A stretch of 64,000 nucleotides of DNA from Zantedeschia hybrid cultivar (Eukaryota > Streptophyta > Magnoliopsida > Alismatales > Araceae). A program made the position numbers and the translations under genes. This document shows positions 1-11,696 of this stretch, piece after piece (the stretch's first letter is position 1; each line of letters opens with the position of its first letter). The notes beneath the pieces were generated by a model, which did no database searches, had not been told where the DNA came from, and worked only from the letters and a program-made list of their open reading frames with translations. Where the stretch lies: the NCBI GenBank assembly GCA_030544215.1, contig JARZZO010000004.1, positions 45,497,980-45,561,979 on the forward strand, in the 5' to 3' direction.

Positions 1-655
1 AATACTGTCCACATGGCACAAACCATTTAAGCACATGCCAAAATCTGGTCCCAACTACTAGATCTGTCAACACAACCCATTGCCAACCGAGTAAAAGGCC
101 AATGGCTAGGCTGCCAAATTCAAACACATAGCCCTTTACTAAATAATTGACCTAATAACACTTAATTGAGTTCTTAAATAAAGTTCTGATATAAATTTTA
201 AGTATTAATTTAGTAGGACATAACAAAATCCCTGGTTACACACCTACAAATCATATCCAGTAAAGCATTCCAACGCGTGAAGAGTATAACATAGTAGATA
301 AACTTCTTGGGACGACACACTAACTCAAATGTATAATTTACGATAATTTAATCGGTATTAAGTTCACTTTGTTTGTGGAATAGGACTGGAATAATTAGTA
401 TAAAAATTTTATTCTAGTTTAGTTGCGGGAATACTTAATTTCCCCAATTCCTTAAACTCTACGTGGAACACTTAATTCTCAATGTAATTCTCCTTATTTT
501 AGGTAGAATATCAACAACTTACCAAATCAAAATACCTTTTATTCTGTGTAAGAAATCTCTAAAACCTTATTATGATTTAAACTATTATGCAAACAAAGTG
601 AACAAAGGTTGAGGCCTAACCAGTACGTCATTCACTCCCCCTCCAAAGAAAAAAT
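1..655. other. AT-rich low-copy DNA, no gene seen
   Basis: No open frame, RNA gene or transposon terminus could be supported here. The stretch is AT-rich and full of stop codons in all frames. It ends at the terminus of the foldback element that follows. Confidence 0.6.
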
Positions 656-1200
656 GAGTAGTACTTGCTGCAATGCATGGTATTGCAATCTAATGTGGAT
701 TGCCATGCCATGTACAGCGGCAGTCCGGTCGGGTCCGATTGGACGGCTGTTGAGCAGCCGTCTGTTTTAGGAAGAGCAGTTGGAGGCGTTTTTCATTTTT
801 TTATTTTCTTGTCGGATTTTTAAAATTTGTTTGGGACGTCCGATCAAAAATTTAAAAATGCATTTGGGTTGCTCGAGTCGGCCCCCATCGGAATATTTTT
901 TTTTTTAAAAAAAATTGATACAAACCTCGATTTACGTGAAAAATGTTTTTTTTTTAAATATACATTCAGATGGAAGGCCGACCCGAATAATCCGGATATA
1001 TTTTCAGATTTTTGATCAGACGTCCCAAAAAAATTAAAACATCCGACAAAAAAAAGAAAAAAAAAACGCCCCTAACCAGTCACCCTAAAACAAATGGGTT
1101 GCACAGCAGCCGTCCGATCGGACCTGATCGGACGACTGCTGTGCATGCCATTGTAATCTACGTTGGTTTGTAATGCCGTGAATTGCAACAAGTATTACTC
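656..1200. mobile_element. Mutator-like foldback MITE
   Basis: The left part, starting GAGTAGTACTTG, reads as the inverse of the right part, which ends in CAAGTATTACTC. Matching continues inward for more than 200 bp on each side and nearly meets in the middle, so the whole unit would fold into one long hairpin. The flanks are AAGAAAAAAT on the left and AAGAAAAAT on the right, a 9-10 bp target-site duplication that differs only in the length of its A run. Long terminal inverted repeats plus a 9-bp duplication are typical of Mutator-like elements. There is no coding capacity, so it is non-autonomous. The boundary and duplication are seen directly; the superfamily is inferred. Confidence 0.75.
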
Positions 1201-2116
1201 AAGAAAAATATTCGTTACGGCGGTGGAGCTCAGTCCGATCAGCCGGATCAGAGGACGTACGATTGTTGCACCCTTGTGCAGAAAGTTAGCATTTTTTAGT
1301 CGGATGTATGGATAAGGCCTCTATAGTTGAGATGGTGGTAAATACGGACTGTACTCATCAATTTTTTATTATAATAGAAAAATTTGCTACGTGGTCGCAA
1401 CAATTTTGCCTTCTTCGGGTATTTCCACATGAGCTCAGAGATTCCATAGCACCATTGTCCATGTCCTTTTTTTTCTTTGCATAGATTCAGTACCACTTAC
1501 GGGAAGCACCAGAATATAGGCTCTCATAAATTCATAAGACAAATATCCCTTTTGCTCAGCCCTGCATGTAGACTCTTTGTCCAGCATGAATGAGCAGCGG
1601 TTAATATCATAACCAAGAGGTGGTGCAGCATCTGGCAATGCAGCCAAAATAAAATGAATTTTGTTTTCTAATTTTTTAAGTTGTCCCAAATGTGTACCAC
1701 GTCTATACAGCCTAATCTTCAGTTGAAGATCTTAAAATATTTAAAATATAAAAAATAATTATTGTGCTTGGCCTATTAAGGACTTTTTACAGTTTATTGG
1801 GATTTAGTTTTTAATTTTTAGAACTTTTTTAGGTCAATGGATCAGAGATCAGATTACGAAACATGTAGGTCGGATTAGGATCGACTTAAAAATTAAAAAA
1901 AATTATATTTACAGTTAAATAAAACTCAAAATCATGCATGTTAATTGGTTGGCCCGTTAGAGCGAGTGCAGGCGCGGACGAGCGATATGTAATTTCTTTT
2001 ACAAAGAACAATATGCCAAACAAAACGGACGTGAAGCAAACATCCCCGCGTATGCAAAGTTAAGGTATCACCAGCAAATTTGTAAACATGGACGATGCTT
2101 CCTTTTGGCACGTCGA
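1201..2116. other. Intergenic DNA, no gene supported
   Basis: Two short minus-strand open frames (66 and 84 codons, 1296-1689) show no recognisable domain, and neither has a supporting promoter or codon pattern. Around 1225-1265 there are CCGATC-rich repeats resembling the inner part of the neighbouring foldback element. The last part lies downstream of the arabinogalactan-protein gene. Confidence 0.5.
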
Positions 2117-2122
2117 TTTATT
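2117..2122 (-). terminator. Polyadenylation signal of the AGP gene
   Basis: AATAAA on the minus strand, about 100 nt beyond the stop codon of the arabinogalactan-protein gene. This is the usual position for a plant near-upstream polyadenylation element. It is a short motif, so support comes mainly from its spacing. Confidence 0.5.
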
Positions 2123-2220
2123 CCTAGGTGTTACAACCTATGGAATAAGATGTCATGGCAAGCACAACCCTTAATACAAGCGTGCAAGGCGGGCATCCTC
2201 CTCAAACCTTCTGCCCCCTT

Positions 2221-2739
2221 TTAGAACACATAGAACCCAGCGACCATGGCCGCGGCAGCGGCCGACGCCACCTTCACCATTGAAGCTCCGCTGGTTGTGT
2301 GGTCGGCAGCCGGCGCGTCCGCAGTGGGACCCGCGGCTCCGACAGGTGCAGCGCCAGCTTCACTGGATCCCTCGGGGGCGGCTGCAGCCTCAGACGGCGA
2401 CGTGGCGGTGGAGGTCGAGGTTGGAGATGCAGCCGGAGAGTCCGCAGTGGCGGAAGCGGAGGGCGACGACGTGGGTACTTCACCCGTGGTGGAGGCCATG
2501 GGGGCCGACACGGGCGCCTTACCGACGGCTGGTGCGGGGGACTTGGGTGATGCAGCAACCGGACCAGGGCCGGTGGTAGAGGCCTTAGGGGATGCTGCAG
2601 GAGATATTACACTGCCGGAGGTCGGCGCCGCTGCTGGCCTGGTGGGAGCGAAGGCAGGAGAAGAGGCAGGAGATTGGGCAGCCACCGACCCGACGACCGC
2701 AAGAAAGAGCAGAACCACGGCGGCGGATCGGTGTGCCAT
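2221..2739 (-). CDS. Classical arabinogalactan protein, GPI-anchored
   Basis: A 172-residue proteoglycan backbone for the plant cell surface. Residues 1-22 are a signal peptide (MAHRSAAVVLLFLAVVGS then VAAQ). The middle, about residues 22-140, is made of Ala, Pro, Ser and Thr with repeated SPA, APA, SPS and TSP dipeptide patterns, which are the sites where proline is hydroxylated and arabinogalactan chains are added. The end has small residues (TTSGAS) followed by a hydrophobic tail of about 20 residues, as expected for replacement by a GPI anchor in the ER. There are no Cys or fasciclin domains, so it is the classical type. The open frame runs 20 codons further upstream, but the ATG at 2739 puts the signal peptide at the N-terminus and is the better start. 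It looks like an intact single-exon host gene, the only one in the window. Confidence 0.85.
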   Translation of the reverse strand: MAHRSAAVVLLFLAVVGSVAAQSPASSPAFAPTRPAAAPTSGSVISPAASPKASTTGPGPVAASPKSPAPAVGKAPVSAPMASTTGEVPTSSPSASATADSPAASPTSTSTATSPSEAAAAPEGSSEAGAAPVGAAGPTADAPAADHTTSGASMVKVASAAAAAMVAGFYVF

Positions 2740-2847
2740 TTTGGGTTTAGAGGGGTTTGTGCGGTTTTCTCTGCAGCACCTCCTTGGCTGTGATATCAAT
2801 TAGGATCGGAGGAGGCACTGAGATGTATCGAGATTCCACTCTGATGG

Positions 2848-2857
2848 GTTTATATAG
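2848..2857 (-). promoter_or_regulatory. TATA box of the AGP gene
   Basis: The minus strand reads CTATATAAAC about 110 bp upstream of the chosen ATG. A transcription start about 30 bp downstream would give a 5' leader of about 80 nt, which supports the start at 2739. Confidence 0.6.
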
Positions 2858-2859
2858 AG

Positions 2860-3396
2860 GGGGGTGTGCGGTGGTGGGACTCCCGTTAAAAATAGCCTAT
2901 TCCTTTGTCGTTCGTGGACGGGGAGAAGACACAGCTGAGAGGCTGAAAAGCCCGGGAAAGATGAGGCCTTGGACCCTAATATTTGAGAGTTTAGTACGAC
3001 CAATATTAGCGTGCCACCTTTTTTTAGCACTTTTTTTTTTTTTACTCTGTTTAATATTTGAACTTAAGTTCAGTATTTTTCCTATAATATTGAAATATAT
3101 AGGGTGTCAAGTGGAATTCTTCAATTAATATTGAAATGTGGAAGCCATTGTGAGAAAATTCTAGCAAGCACGTCAGCAAGATTTTCTGACCGGTGATTTC
3201 CCATGTCTCCTTGAATTTCATAACCTAGAACCGTTTCCTCTGTGACAGCAAATAGTTTACTCTTGTAGTTATTCACCGCATACACTTTGCCTATATATAT
3301 TCAAGCATAATGCCCCCAATCTTATTGTTATCTAAAATTTAAAAAAATCTTGCTCGCATCCCTCATGTTTAAATTGGCATTCAGGAACAGGTACAT
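2860..3396. other. Upstream region of the AGP gene, no other gene
   Basis: This is the promoter-side flank of the arabinogalactan-protein gene, turning AT-rich after about 3000. A plus-strand open frame (2757-3128) overlaps the 5' end of the gene and has no recognisable product. Confidence 0.5.
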
Positions 3397-3950
3397 TTGT
3401 AGCGGCCGAAATCTAGCACGCGTCTGTGAACGATGGTGAAGTGGGCCTGTAACCAATGAGAGAAGAGTGTCAGAGGATCCCCCGGTCGGAGTGAGAGGAG
3501 GACAGTCTGATGCTTAGGTCAGAAATGTCTCTGAAGAAGAGGGCTCAAGGAGTTCTTGGAGCAGAATGAGCATACCTTTCATTTGTGGGGGTCCTCCTAG
3601 TTATATAGGGAGTGTAGGACTCCAAAGTTGGGAGGTGCATGCTTCCAAGTTACGATCTTACAGGGATAGTGACCCTCATCATAGGGAAACTGGGTCTTGC
3701 CCCTGATTGACACCTTACTGGAGATTGTGGGGCACTTCGCCTCTATTGCGGTAGGATAGTTGCCTTACTACTTTAACCTGACTTTTGTTGCCAATGGGTA
3801 GGTAAGGCATGCAGATCTTCTTTAAGACGTCAAGTAGTCGGTACTCTGGATGTTCTCAAGCACCTTCCCTTGGCAATAGGTGCAATAGGGGGTTATAGGA
3901 ACCAAGTTTGAAATTTTCCAAGCTTTAAATTCAATGCGTTTTAGTGTACG
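3397..3950 (-). mobile_element. Possible old solo LTR
   Basis: Read on the minus strand, this stretch has a TATA-like CCTATATAACTAGG near 3600, a GC-richer transcribed-looking part, and an end in GGCCGCTACA near 3397. That layout resembles a Gypsy LTR. I could not find a matching second LTR, a primer-binding site or a convincing target-site duplication, so the boundaries are approximate. Confidence 0.3.
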
Positions 3951-4255
3951 TAGAATGGACTTTCAAATTGAACGACAACAAAGACACTTTTATAGTCAAA
4001 GTTGGTCCACAGCCGTATTTTGATGCAATCAAGCTAAGAAAATTGCCAATTTGCCAAGGGGAAGTCTTGAAGTAAAGAATTTGCAGTGACTGCTTAGTGA
4101 CTTAAGTGAGACGAACCTAATGCAGAAAAGGGGTCTATTGAAGGTCAAATCTTTTGAAACATGGAAGAACGTATCACAAGTTGTTGTTAAAAGTTTAGAA
4201 TTTTTTAAATTTAGGAAGACTCACTTCTATAGGGGCCTCCCCCGATGAACTTCAC

Positions 4256-4355
4256 TTAAGTTTCCCGGATGACTTAAAGCCAATCTAGAGTCATAATATG
4301 GTGAATTGATTCCCGGATGACTTAAAGTCAATATAGAGTCAAGACAGGGTCAATT
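4256..4355. repeat. Two-copy tandem duplication, about 48 bp
   Basis: The block TTCCCGGATGACTTAAAG followed by a shared stretch through TAGAGTCA occurs at 4261 and again at 4310 with a few differences. It is a short local duplication with no coding sense. Confidence 0.65.
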
Positions 4356-5928
4356 GAAGTCTAAGTAAGTTGAAATTTAGAGGGTCACATTAATTTGGGA
4401 CGCTCTTTTCATTGCCTCAAGAATCAGGCTAAGATGAGGTCTACAGAACCCAAACCTAGGCGTTGGCCCCCAAACTTCGAAAAGTCAACAGATGGTCAAC
4501 AATTGGGTCAAATGGTGTTCAAATCTAAAGAAACTTTGTCAAACATCTTCATTTGATTTATGAAGATCAGGCAAAGTGGTCCTATCCTATTTGGAGTTCC
4601 AAAGAGCTCAAATAGTAGGAATCGGCCAATAATTGCCTATGACTTGGGGTCCATTTGGTTCTACGTAAGATATATTCGAATGGAAAATGTTTTTTAGAGA
4701 AAAAATTTACTAGAAGAATGAAAACAAAAACAGTCATTTGGTATTTCAGAAAATATTTTACCAAAAAGCTTTTCATTCATTTGTTTTTCCATAAATTATT
4801 TTCCTGAAAATGATTTCACATATTTGTTTACTTGTAAAAAAAATTCATTTTTCAATATTCTAAAGTAGATTGTGAGTCCTTAACACTACTATTCAATCTG
4901 CAAATTTTGAAGCAATGTCAAAAGGCACTTTTGTTTCTTTCTTTTAATCTTTAGGAACCCAGCTGGCATTTGATCAAATCTCTTAAATGAAAAGATCATG
5001 CAGCCACATGATTGTAGTCCTCAAATTGCAAGCAAGGTGCAATCTCGTGCGAGGTGAGATCTGAACGGACAATTCAAATCCTTTGGTGGAAAAATGATGT
5101 TGAAAGGATGAAGTACTTTATTAGTTTCCAAAAAGGTCACCACATATATCATCCTCTAGGTTACCAATGCATAAACAATTATTGTGGAAAAAAAAGAGAA
5201 GTACTCAAGGACTATTTGGAAATTCCATTCAACACAAGATACATGGTTATCAAAGATAGACCAGCAGTACAACATGACATTGGTCCCCTAAGATGTATTT
5301 CCAAATTGCCACCGAACATACATGAATAATGATAGACAGGGCCTTTAAGTTCTTGGATCAATTGCTGTGTAGATTGACCTACTTTGGATCAAGTGTTGAG
5401 AGTTTTCAAAACCTACAAATGGAACCTTAGTAAAACAGAGATCTATCCTTAATCGTGAAGGTGAAGACATTCTACCCATGTATAGCTCAAGACTAGACTC
5501 TAAAAGCAAAGTCTGCATCAATTATGATACCCCTTTCTAATTTCATGTTATCCTAAATAGAAGTCCTACCTGCAGAAAGCCCCTGCTTCTTATAAAGTGG
5601 AGAGGACATACCGTAAGAAGAACCCAACACCTAAGAAACACCTAGAGAATAGATTGAAGGAGTTATTATTAGTTATTAATGTCTGTCAAGCTAATCACAT
5701 AACTTTTGTACAATCTTTTTCTTAATAATAATAAAGACATCATATTTATTATGTGTAATTTGATATATAATTTTATAATGAAGTTTGTGAATATGTGCAA
5801 TTAATATTAAATTATGATCAAATCATAATAATAAGATTACTATTCTTTAAATGCATATTCTTAAATATTTATAATCGGTAGATATTTGAGGACATCAAAT
5901 ATACGGTAAGATTAATACATATTACTCT
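4356..5928. other. Intergenic DNA, no gene supported
   Basis: Mostly AT-rich. Around 4640-4830 there is a run of GAAAATGTTTT- and TTTTCC-type words that look like the decayed inside of a small DNA transposon, but I could not find paired termini. A 91-codon open frame at 5054-5329 starts at a non-ATG codon and has no recognisable domain. Confidence 0.45.
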
Positions 5929-7238
5929 TGTAAGGATCCGGGTGAGATGGTGAAGCCACAGTGAAAACGAAGAACAAAAATTTTAACCTATCTGTTCTCA
6001 ATCCGTTTCAGCAAAAATAGAACAAAACGATGATTGAACATTATCTTGTGTAGAATTAAATCCGCGTCCGAATAGTTCTAACGGAGTGATGCTGCTAGCC
6101 GTGCAAATGCTCGACTTTCAAGATTCTCCTTAAGTGCTTATTTATATCAAGCTAGTGCGACTTTTCACAAGTCTCTGAATTAATATATATTTCACTTTCA
6201 CTTAAACACCATCAATTGAGAATCTATGTGGGTGTAGTCTTCTAGGCTCAAGTACCAATTCAATTTTCACCCCAATAAGTCTAGTAACACTTTACTAACT
6301 TAAATTAATTAATTTAATATCGTATATTAATTATTTAATTTACCGAATTAACATCACAAAATTAATCGGTCAGACGTCCAATCAAGTTGGGTGTAAAGAA
6401 ACATTGCATGATCTCGAAAGGTAATAGAGTTCAACAACTTACTCAAGGAACTTATTTATCAATAGTTACCGGGTGGCTATAATCTTTCAACAACACAATG
6501 CTCCTGAGTTAACCTAGTGCATTGTCAACTATCAAATCCTATCCTAATCAATTCACTTGGATTAGATGCCACTATACTTTATAAGAAAATTCTTTTTTTG
6601 ATGTAGTTTCCGCTCTGACCAGAGACTCCTACGTATTATTCCCAGAATATTTTCTCTCTAATTACCGAGAGTAAATGATCTCATATTAAATACTCAATCA
6701 CCTGCGAAGGTATTCCGTTGATCTTGATCACTTGACAAATTAGAACCCCATAGTTAGAGATTCGTGAGCCAAGGTCAAAACCCATAAATTTATCGACAAG
6801 GTGTCTTTAGAGTCTCTGGTCTAATGACCAACTATGTAACTGTGGCATTGAATCAAATTGGTTGATAGTCAAGTAAATTACTATCGAGTGATTCAAGTCG
6901 GATCAGTTCAGTAAACTCATTCTCTAATGAGCACATACGTGCTTGCCTAGTGTCTCCATATGATCCTCATCACATGAGCAGGCATAACACACATCAATCT
7001 ATCCAAATATAACATGTCATGTCTCTAATATCATATGACTAAGAACAATTTAAGAATTATGATTAGAAATATTAGTCTCATTATCATAATTTCATTATGA
7101 TCCAATATTCCCTACATAAATCAAGAACTTCATTATGCATAATAAGTTAAACGCCAACTAACATAATGAATTAATTGCTATTTATTAATAAACTAGAATG
7201 TATGTATGCTCCATATGATTGACTTTGAGAACACCTAT
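5929..7238 (-). mobile_element. LTR of an old Copia element, minus strand
   Basis: The sequence begins TGTAAGGATCC on the plus strand and matches, through most of its length, the Copia solo LTR at 11978-13557. On the minus strand it has a TATA-like GATATAAATAAGC near 6150. It stops at the TSD CCTAT of Gypsy element A, and its last bases reappear at 52806-52813, followed by a purine tract and a Copia RNase H tail (52814-53139). It is therefore the 3' LTR of a minus-strand Copia element cut in two by element A. Total LTR length is about 1318 bp. Confidence 0.75.
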
Positions 7239-7458
7239 TGATGAGGACATCCTGAGCATATCTCTTTATCTCGGGGATTATCTTTCTTTTTGAGTCTAAC
7301 ATGTATTTTTCTTTTATTTTTGAGCTTATGATGTATGGGCCTTAGCCCAATAGTATGTTGCTTAGTCTTGAGCCTTTTTTAGTGGTCTTAGTAATTAGGG
7401 CCATCTGAGTCTTTTTATTTTTAGAGGGTATTTTGGTCACGTAAAGAGTTGGCACCTC

Positions 7459-7466
7459 TATAAATA
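7459..7466 (+). promoter_or_regulatory. TATA box of Gypsy element A
   Basis: TATAAATA flanked by CTC and GAGG. It is the core promoter of the 5' LTR. The matching place in the 3' LTR (near 42750) reads GTAAAAAG and has lost the box. Confidence 0.65.
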
Positions 7467-8400
7467 GAGGACCAGTCCTTGCATTTGGATGTGGTTGAAG
7501 AATTTCGAATTTGACTCTTTAGAGTTCAAGTGTTCTCTCTTGCTCTAAAATTCTCTCTTCTCTCCCTTTTCTCTTTCTCTTCTCTCTCTAGAAGAAGGGG
7601 GTGCCCCTCTCTCTCCCTCCTCTCCCTCTAGCCTCTGTTCACACCTCCTCCCCTCCCCTCTTACCCTCATTAATTTCCAAACCCCTACCCCATTCACACC
7701 AACCCACTTCCCCACCCTCCTTTACTCTACCCTTTTATCTCCTAAAGGCCATTTAAGCCATTCTCTTCTCCCCTAGAAGACCAGCCAACCACCCACCATC
7801 CAACTCAGTTCTAAACCAGCCGTGTCACCAACCACCTTAGCCCTGAACTAACCACCTCGCCATCCACATCATCCTGAGTTTGTTCACATCTTTCAGCACA
7901 ATTAACCCACCTCTTAACCCTCCCCACTATCACAACTCACACAACTATTATTCATCCTAAACCCAACCCTAATAGCTCTCTTCACCTTCCTAAGAAATAT
8001 TAATCATTGCCACCACACCCAAGAGGCCCTCACAACTAATGCTAACCCAAATAGCCCAAGTTGTGGAAGAGACGAGCATAATTCTTCCTCATTTTGTGGT
8101 TCTACAGCACCCCTCTCTCTAACTCATCCCCACTATTCTCACTACCACTCCTCTTTACCCACCCAAAATCTCCTACCCCTCCACCATCACCTCCATCACC
8201 TAGATTGTAGCTGAAACTCGGTGTGAAGGACAACACAGTGGCCGTCTTCTACAGTGAGTTTGTCGGAGCAAGGGTGCCATCCTTAAGTCGTCGTCATCGT
8301 CCTCGGCATCCTCCTTGTCGTTGCATCATCTATAATGAGGATACCATTTCCTTAACAGCAATGCATCAGTCCACACCAAAGCACCGTCCACGATACTATC

Positions 8401-10532
8401 TGTAATGACCCGCCACCCTATAATCAGAGATCCGATTACTAAATGGGTACCGAATCATTAAATTTAGAGTCAAACCAAGATCTCGATAAGTCTGGGAAAT
8501 AAATGATAAACTAAGCTAAACATCCACATCACATCGAATTGTAAAGGAAGTGCAGAAATTAAAAATTATTACAATTCGACTCGACTTAGCAAATAATTAC
8601 ATACTCCAACTAAAAAAGGAATAATTAAGCGTACAGACCAAAAAAGGAAATAACAATTACATCAGGGCATACCCCAGAACAGCGGCTGCTGGCACGCAAC
8701 CCAAGGTAGCACTCTCCTCACTACGCCTACTTGGAACCCTCACCTGAAAACTGCAGGGGGTAAGTCTCATTGAAAAAGACTCATTAGGGATCCTTCGATC
8801 CCCACCACCCACTCACATACCCACAACTGCAATACATAAATATAGGCAATTTAACTAAATAAAGCAGTAATATGTACGATTCTGAAACTACCACGGAGTC
8901 CACAACTAGCGTCTCGGCTAAACACACAAGTCACACGGCTGAACGCGGAAAACACCGACCCGCTGAGACCAAACAGCAACCCCTCGGATAGCATACTGGC
9001 TACTCCGGCCTGACCTGGCTCAAGGTGGTTCTACTTCCCCCAGCACGAGTGACACTCCGAATGTACCACTCCCACACCGGTACTAGCTATACCCCGAGAT
9101 ACACTAGGTGACCCTCTCTCTAGGCGTCACCTCACCACTCCCACACTGGCGCCATGTCACTCCCACACCGACACAGGGTGCCTAAGCGCTAACAACTGTC
9201 ATTCTAGGTCTACGATCGCACAAAACGCAATACGGTGCGATCCGATCACGTAGAAATCATCGTCCTCAAATATGTTCTCAAACATGCAATTAACCAAACT
9301 ATCTATCAACATAAACATATGTTAATGGCAGGAATTAATGAGATTCTGTCTTGAATCGCGTCGCCTAAGGCCGACGTCATTCAGGACTCCTAAACTGGTT
9401 CATGTGAAATTTGGCCTCGGAAGAAGGCATAAAACACGTCGTTCAAACGGGTTGCCGTTTAAAAGGCGTTGCTGTCCCTGGTCGTCTAATAACGACAGAA
9501 ACAGGGACAGGCCTCAAGGTGATCTGAACTTAAAAAGTGTCGTGCACAGAAGTCGTCGTTTAAAAGGCGTTGCTGTCTCTGAACGCTATTCAATCCAGAG
9601 ATAGAGTCTGTTATCTGGGGTTAAATGGCGTCGTGGGTGGAAGCCGCCTTTTGAATGACGTCACTATCCCCAGACGCCTTTTAACCTTGACAGACAGGTT
9701 CTCCCTCCGCCTTCCCCCAAGTCACAAGGCGGGACTTCTTCCCCCCAAATCGTACAAAAACATCACAAAGTAGAGGAGGAGGAGGAGAACCTAAATACCC
9801 ATTAAAAACCCTCAATTTCTCATTACATGCAATTAGTGTTTTCACCCTAAAAACCCCCTAAACATGCTCCAAAGCGGAAAAAACATGGTTTTAAACAAAA
9901 TATAACGGGGATCGTTACCCTACCGGTTACTTGAACTCCTCCGAGCTCCAAGCCGTCAACCCCTCTCGTCACACGCCACCGTCGGTACCGCCGTGGACGT
10001 CGTTACTCCACCGGGACGTCGGCCACCGTCCGGAGAGAAATGCGCCGCGGAGGAAGTGGTGGTGGTAGTGGAGGAAGTTTGGAGGTTAATGGAGTGGAGG
10101 GAGAGGAGGAATGGGGAGAGGAAAGGAAGGAGAAGGGGGAAAGGGAACTGGAGGGTCGGAGGGAAGAGAGGAGAGAGAAGAGCAAGGAGAGAATGAGGGA
10201 AAGGAGGGAGGATTTGCGGGGTCAAACTGAAACTAGGTAAAATGCGTCGTCCAAGCCTGATGTCATTCAGAAGACAAGTCCGGGCCGTAAACTAACATAC
10301 TAGGGTCGTACTCTAAATGACGTTATCCATGCAACACGCCATTCAGACGATAAGACCGGGGCCGTACTCTCGCAGCCCAAAGTCAGCCCATGTGGCACAG
10401 CGTAAAACGCGTCCGCTTCGAGGGACGCCGTTTGAACCGCGTCGAACTTGCCCCAGCCCCACAAAGGCCCAAACCAAGGGATCCGACGCCGAAACTGATC
10501 CGATAATCGGATCCGAAACCTCAATCCTTACA
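8401..10532 (-). mobile_element. Solo LTR, Tekay-like Gypsy family, minus strand
   Basis: It begins TGTAATGACCCGCC and ends CTCAATCCTTACA, the reverse of the family ends TGTAAGGA and GGCGGGTCGTTACA. Perfect 5-bp duplications CTATC lie at 8396-8400 and 10533-10537. No internal region remains, so recombination between two LTRs has removed it. It is 2132 bp long, close to the related LTR at 53140-55248. It interrupts the 5' LTR of Gypsy element A, whose sequence resumes cleanly on the far side. Confidence 0.9.
9349..10450 (-). repeat. GACGCC hairpin clusters in the solo LTR
   Basis: Two groups of short inverted repeats (about 9349-9680 and 10236-10450) built from GGCGTC and GACGCC arms bordered by TTTAA or TTCAG. 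They occupy the same two places as in the other LTRs of this family, on either side of the GC-rich middle. Several arms have mutated, for example GGCGTT for GGCGTC. Confidence 0.7.
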
Positions 10533-11193
10533 CTATCGAAGGAAGGAAACAATACACCTTCGATTTCGAGTTCTTTCTTCCTCATCCCCACATTCAACCC
10601 CCCTTGTGTGGGCATACTTGTTGTAAGTTTTGTGATCATGCCCTCTCCAAATCACCTTCCCTACATGCAGGTTTGTGGTTTGATTGTAACCAATAAGTTG
10701 AAGCTTCCCCGACACTGTGTGCCTTGTCACTATGTGCATCCCTCCGTGGCCACGTCTCCGAGCGGAGCCGATCTTGTAGAACGGCTTGGTAAGTGTTGTA
10801 CCCCTCTCCTCGTTAATTCTATTTGCTCCATACTTAACCAACTATACACGCCATGAGTGAGTGAGAGCATCTATTTTTCACTACTGTTTTGTGCAATTGC
10901 TACTGGGAGAGAGAGTGGCAAGTGAGAACCTATGCTCTGTGAGCATATAGATCCACTCCATTAGTATTGGCTTTCCCCTTCAGAAGGTAGTTCTACCACT
11001 AGCTTATCCCTCTCGCCCCTCTAGTGGGTCAAATCCATGGGCTTGAAAGCCATCTGACCACCACAGATCCTCCACAAGGATTATTGATCGCAAGTGTGAA
11101 TCATCTAAATCCGCAAGTTAGTCGAGTGCTAGGTTAATAACTTGTTGTCCCGTCTACTTAAAGTGTCATCATGTTTGTGTCCTGCATCAAATT

Positions 11194-11205
11194 TGATATC
11201 ACAGC
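11194..11205 (+). other. Primer-binding site of Gypsy element A
   Basis: TGATATCACAGC lies 4 bp after the end of the 5' LTR. It differs at two positions from the TGGTATCAGAGC complementary to initiator Met-tRNA that most plant Gypsy elements use. Confidence 0.65.
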
Positions 11206-11696
11206 AAGTTCATTGGTGTGTTCTTACATGCCAAGGTCCCAAGGCATAAGTTCATCTCAAGTCGCATGTCAATCTTGTGTCTGAAGTCCCATTGTACTCA
11301 TTTGACACCCATTCAGTAAAACGGGCGTAACTTTGCACTCAGTTCTCCGATTTTTGCCCACGACCCAATTCGGAATTGACATGATGATGTTGTCCATGTG
11401 GGTTATCACCTATGGCCAAAAGGCACTGTTTTGGAGGTCAAATTCCATCATTTTCCTAGCCAAATCCCTACTTTTAACAAAATTTTGCTATTTTTGAAAA
11501 GTTTTCGAGCTAGAGTTTTAGGGACTTAGGAGTTGAATTTGCTGCTGAGTCTTTTGAAGGATTTGTTTAGAAGTTGATGATCTTTCACCTAGTAGATTTT
11601 ATATTTTTAGTGGAAATCAAATTTTTGGTGCTATAAATAGTAGGTTTCCTCCATTAGAAGTTTGTCCACTATTTTATCCTTGCATGACCACCTGGT
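11206..11696 (+). other. Leader of Gypsy element A
   Basis: Untranslated stretch between the primer-binding site and the start of gag. No further feature is seen. Confidence 0.5.

Larger units (their letters stand above)
7239..11189 (+). mobile_element. 5' LTR of Gypsy element A
   Basis: It starts TGATGAGGACA and ends CCTGCATCA just before the primer-binding site. Without the solo LTR at 8401-10532 and its duplication it is about 1.8 kb. It aligns by eye over its length to 42582-44275 plus 52787-52800, with roughly one difference per ten bases, so the element is old. A TATA box lies at 7459. A long CT-rich leader follows it, which is typical of the transcribed part of an LTR. Confidence 0.8.

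Noticed and set aside
827..1015. 62-codon open frame in the foldback element
   Set aside because: It lies across the centre of the palindrome and has no domain; the element is non-coding.
2246..2803. 185-codon plus-strand open frame
   Set aside because: It is the shadow of the arabinogalactan-protein gene; the GC-rich Ala/Pro/Ser codons leave the opposite strand open.
5054..5329. 91-codon plus-strand open frame
   Set aside because: It starts at GTG, has no recognisable domain and lies in AT-rich intergenic DNA.
6975..7238. An alternative start of element A's 5' LTR at TGAGCAGG (6975), because similarity to the 3' side begins there
   Set aside because: The inverted ends TGATGAGGACA and TGTCCTGCATCA, the CCTAT duplication and the clean rejoining of the Copia LTR all place the start at 7239.
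9956..10240. Proline-, arginine- or glutamate-rich open frames in the GC-rich block of the Tekay-like LTRs, also at 15815-16252, 44599-45026, 50558-50989 and 53458-53763
   Set aside because: They come from CT-rich and GC-rich LTR leader sequence; frames are not kept between copies.
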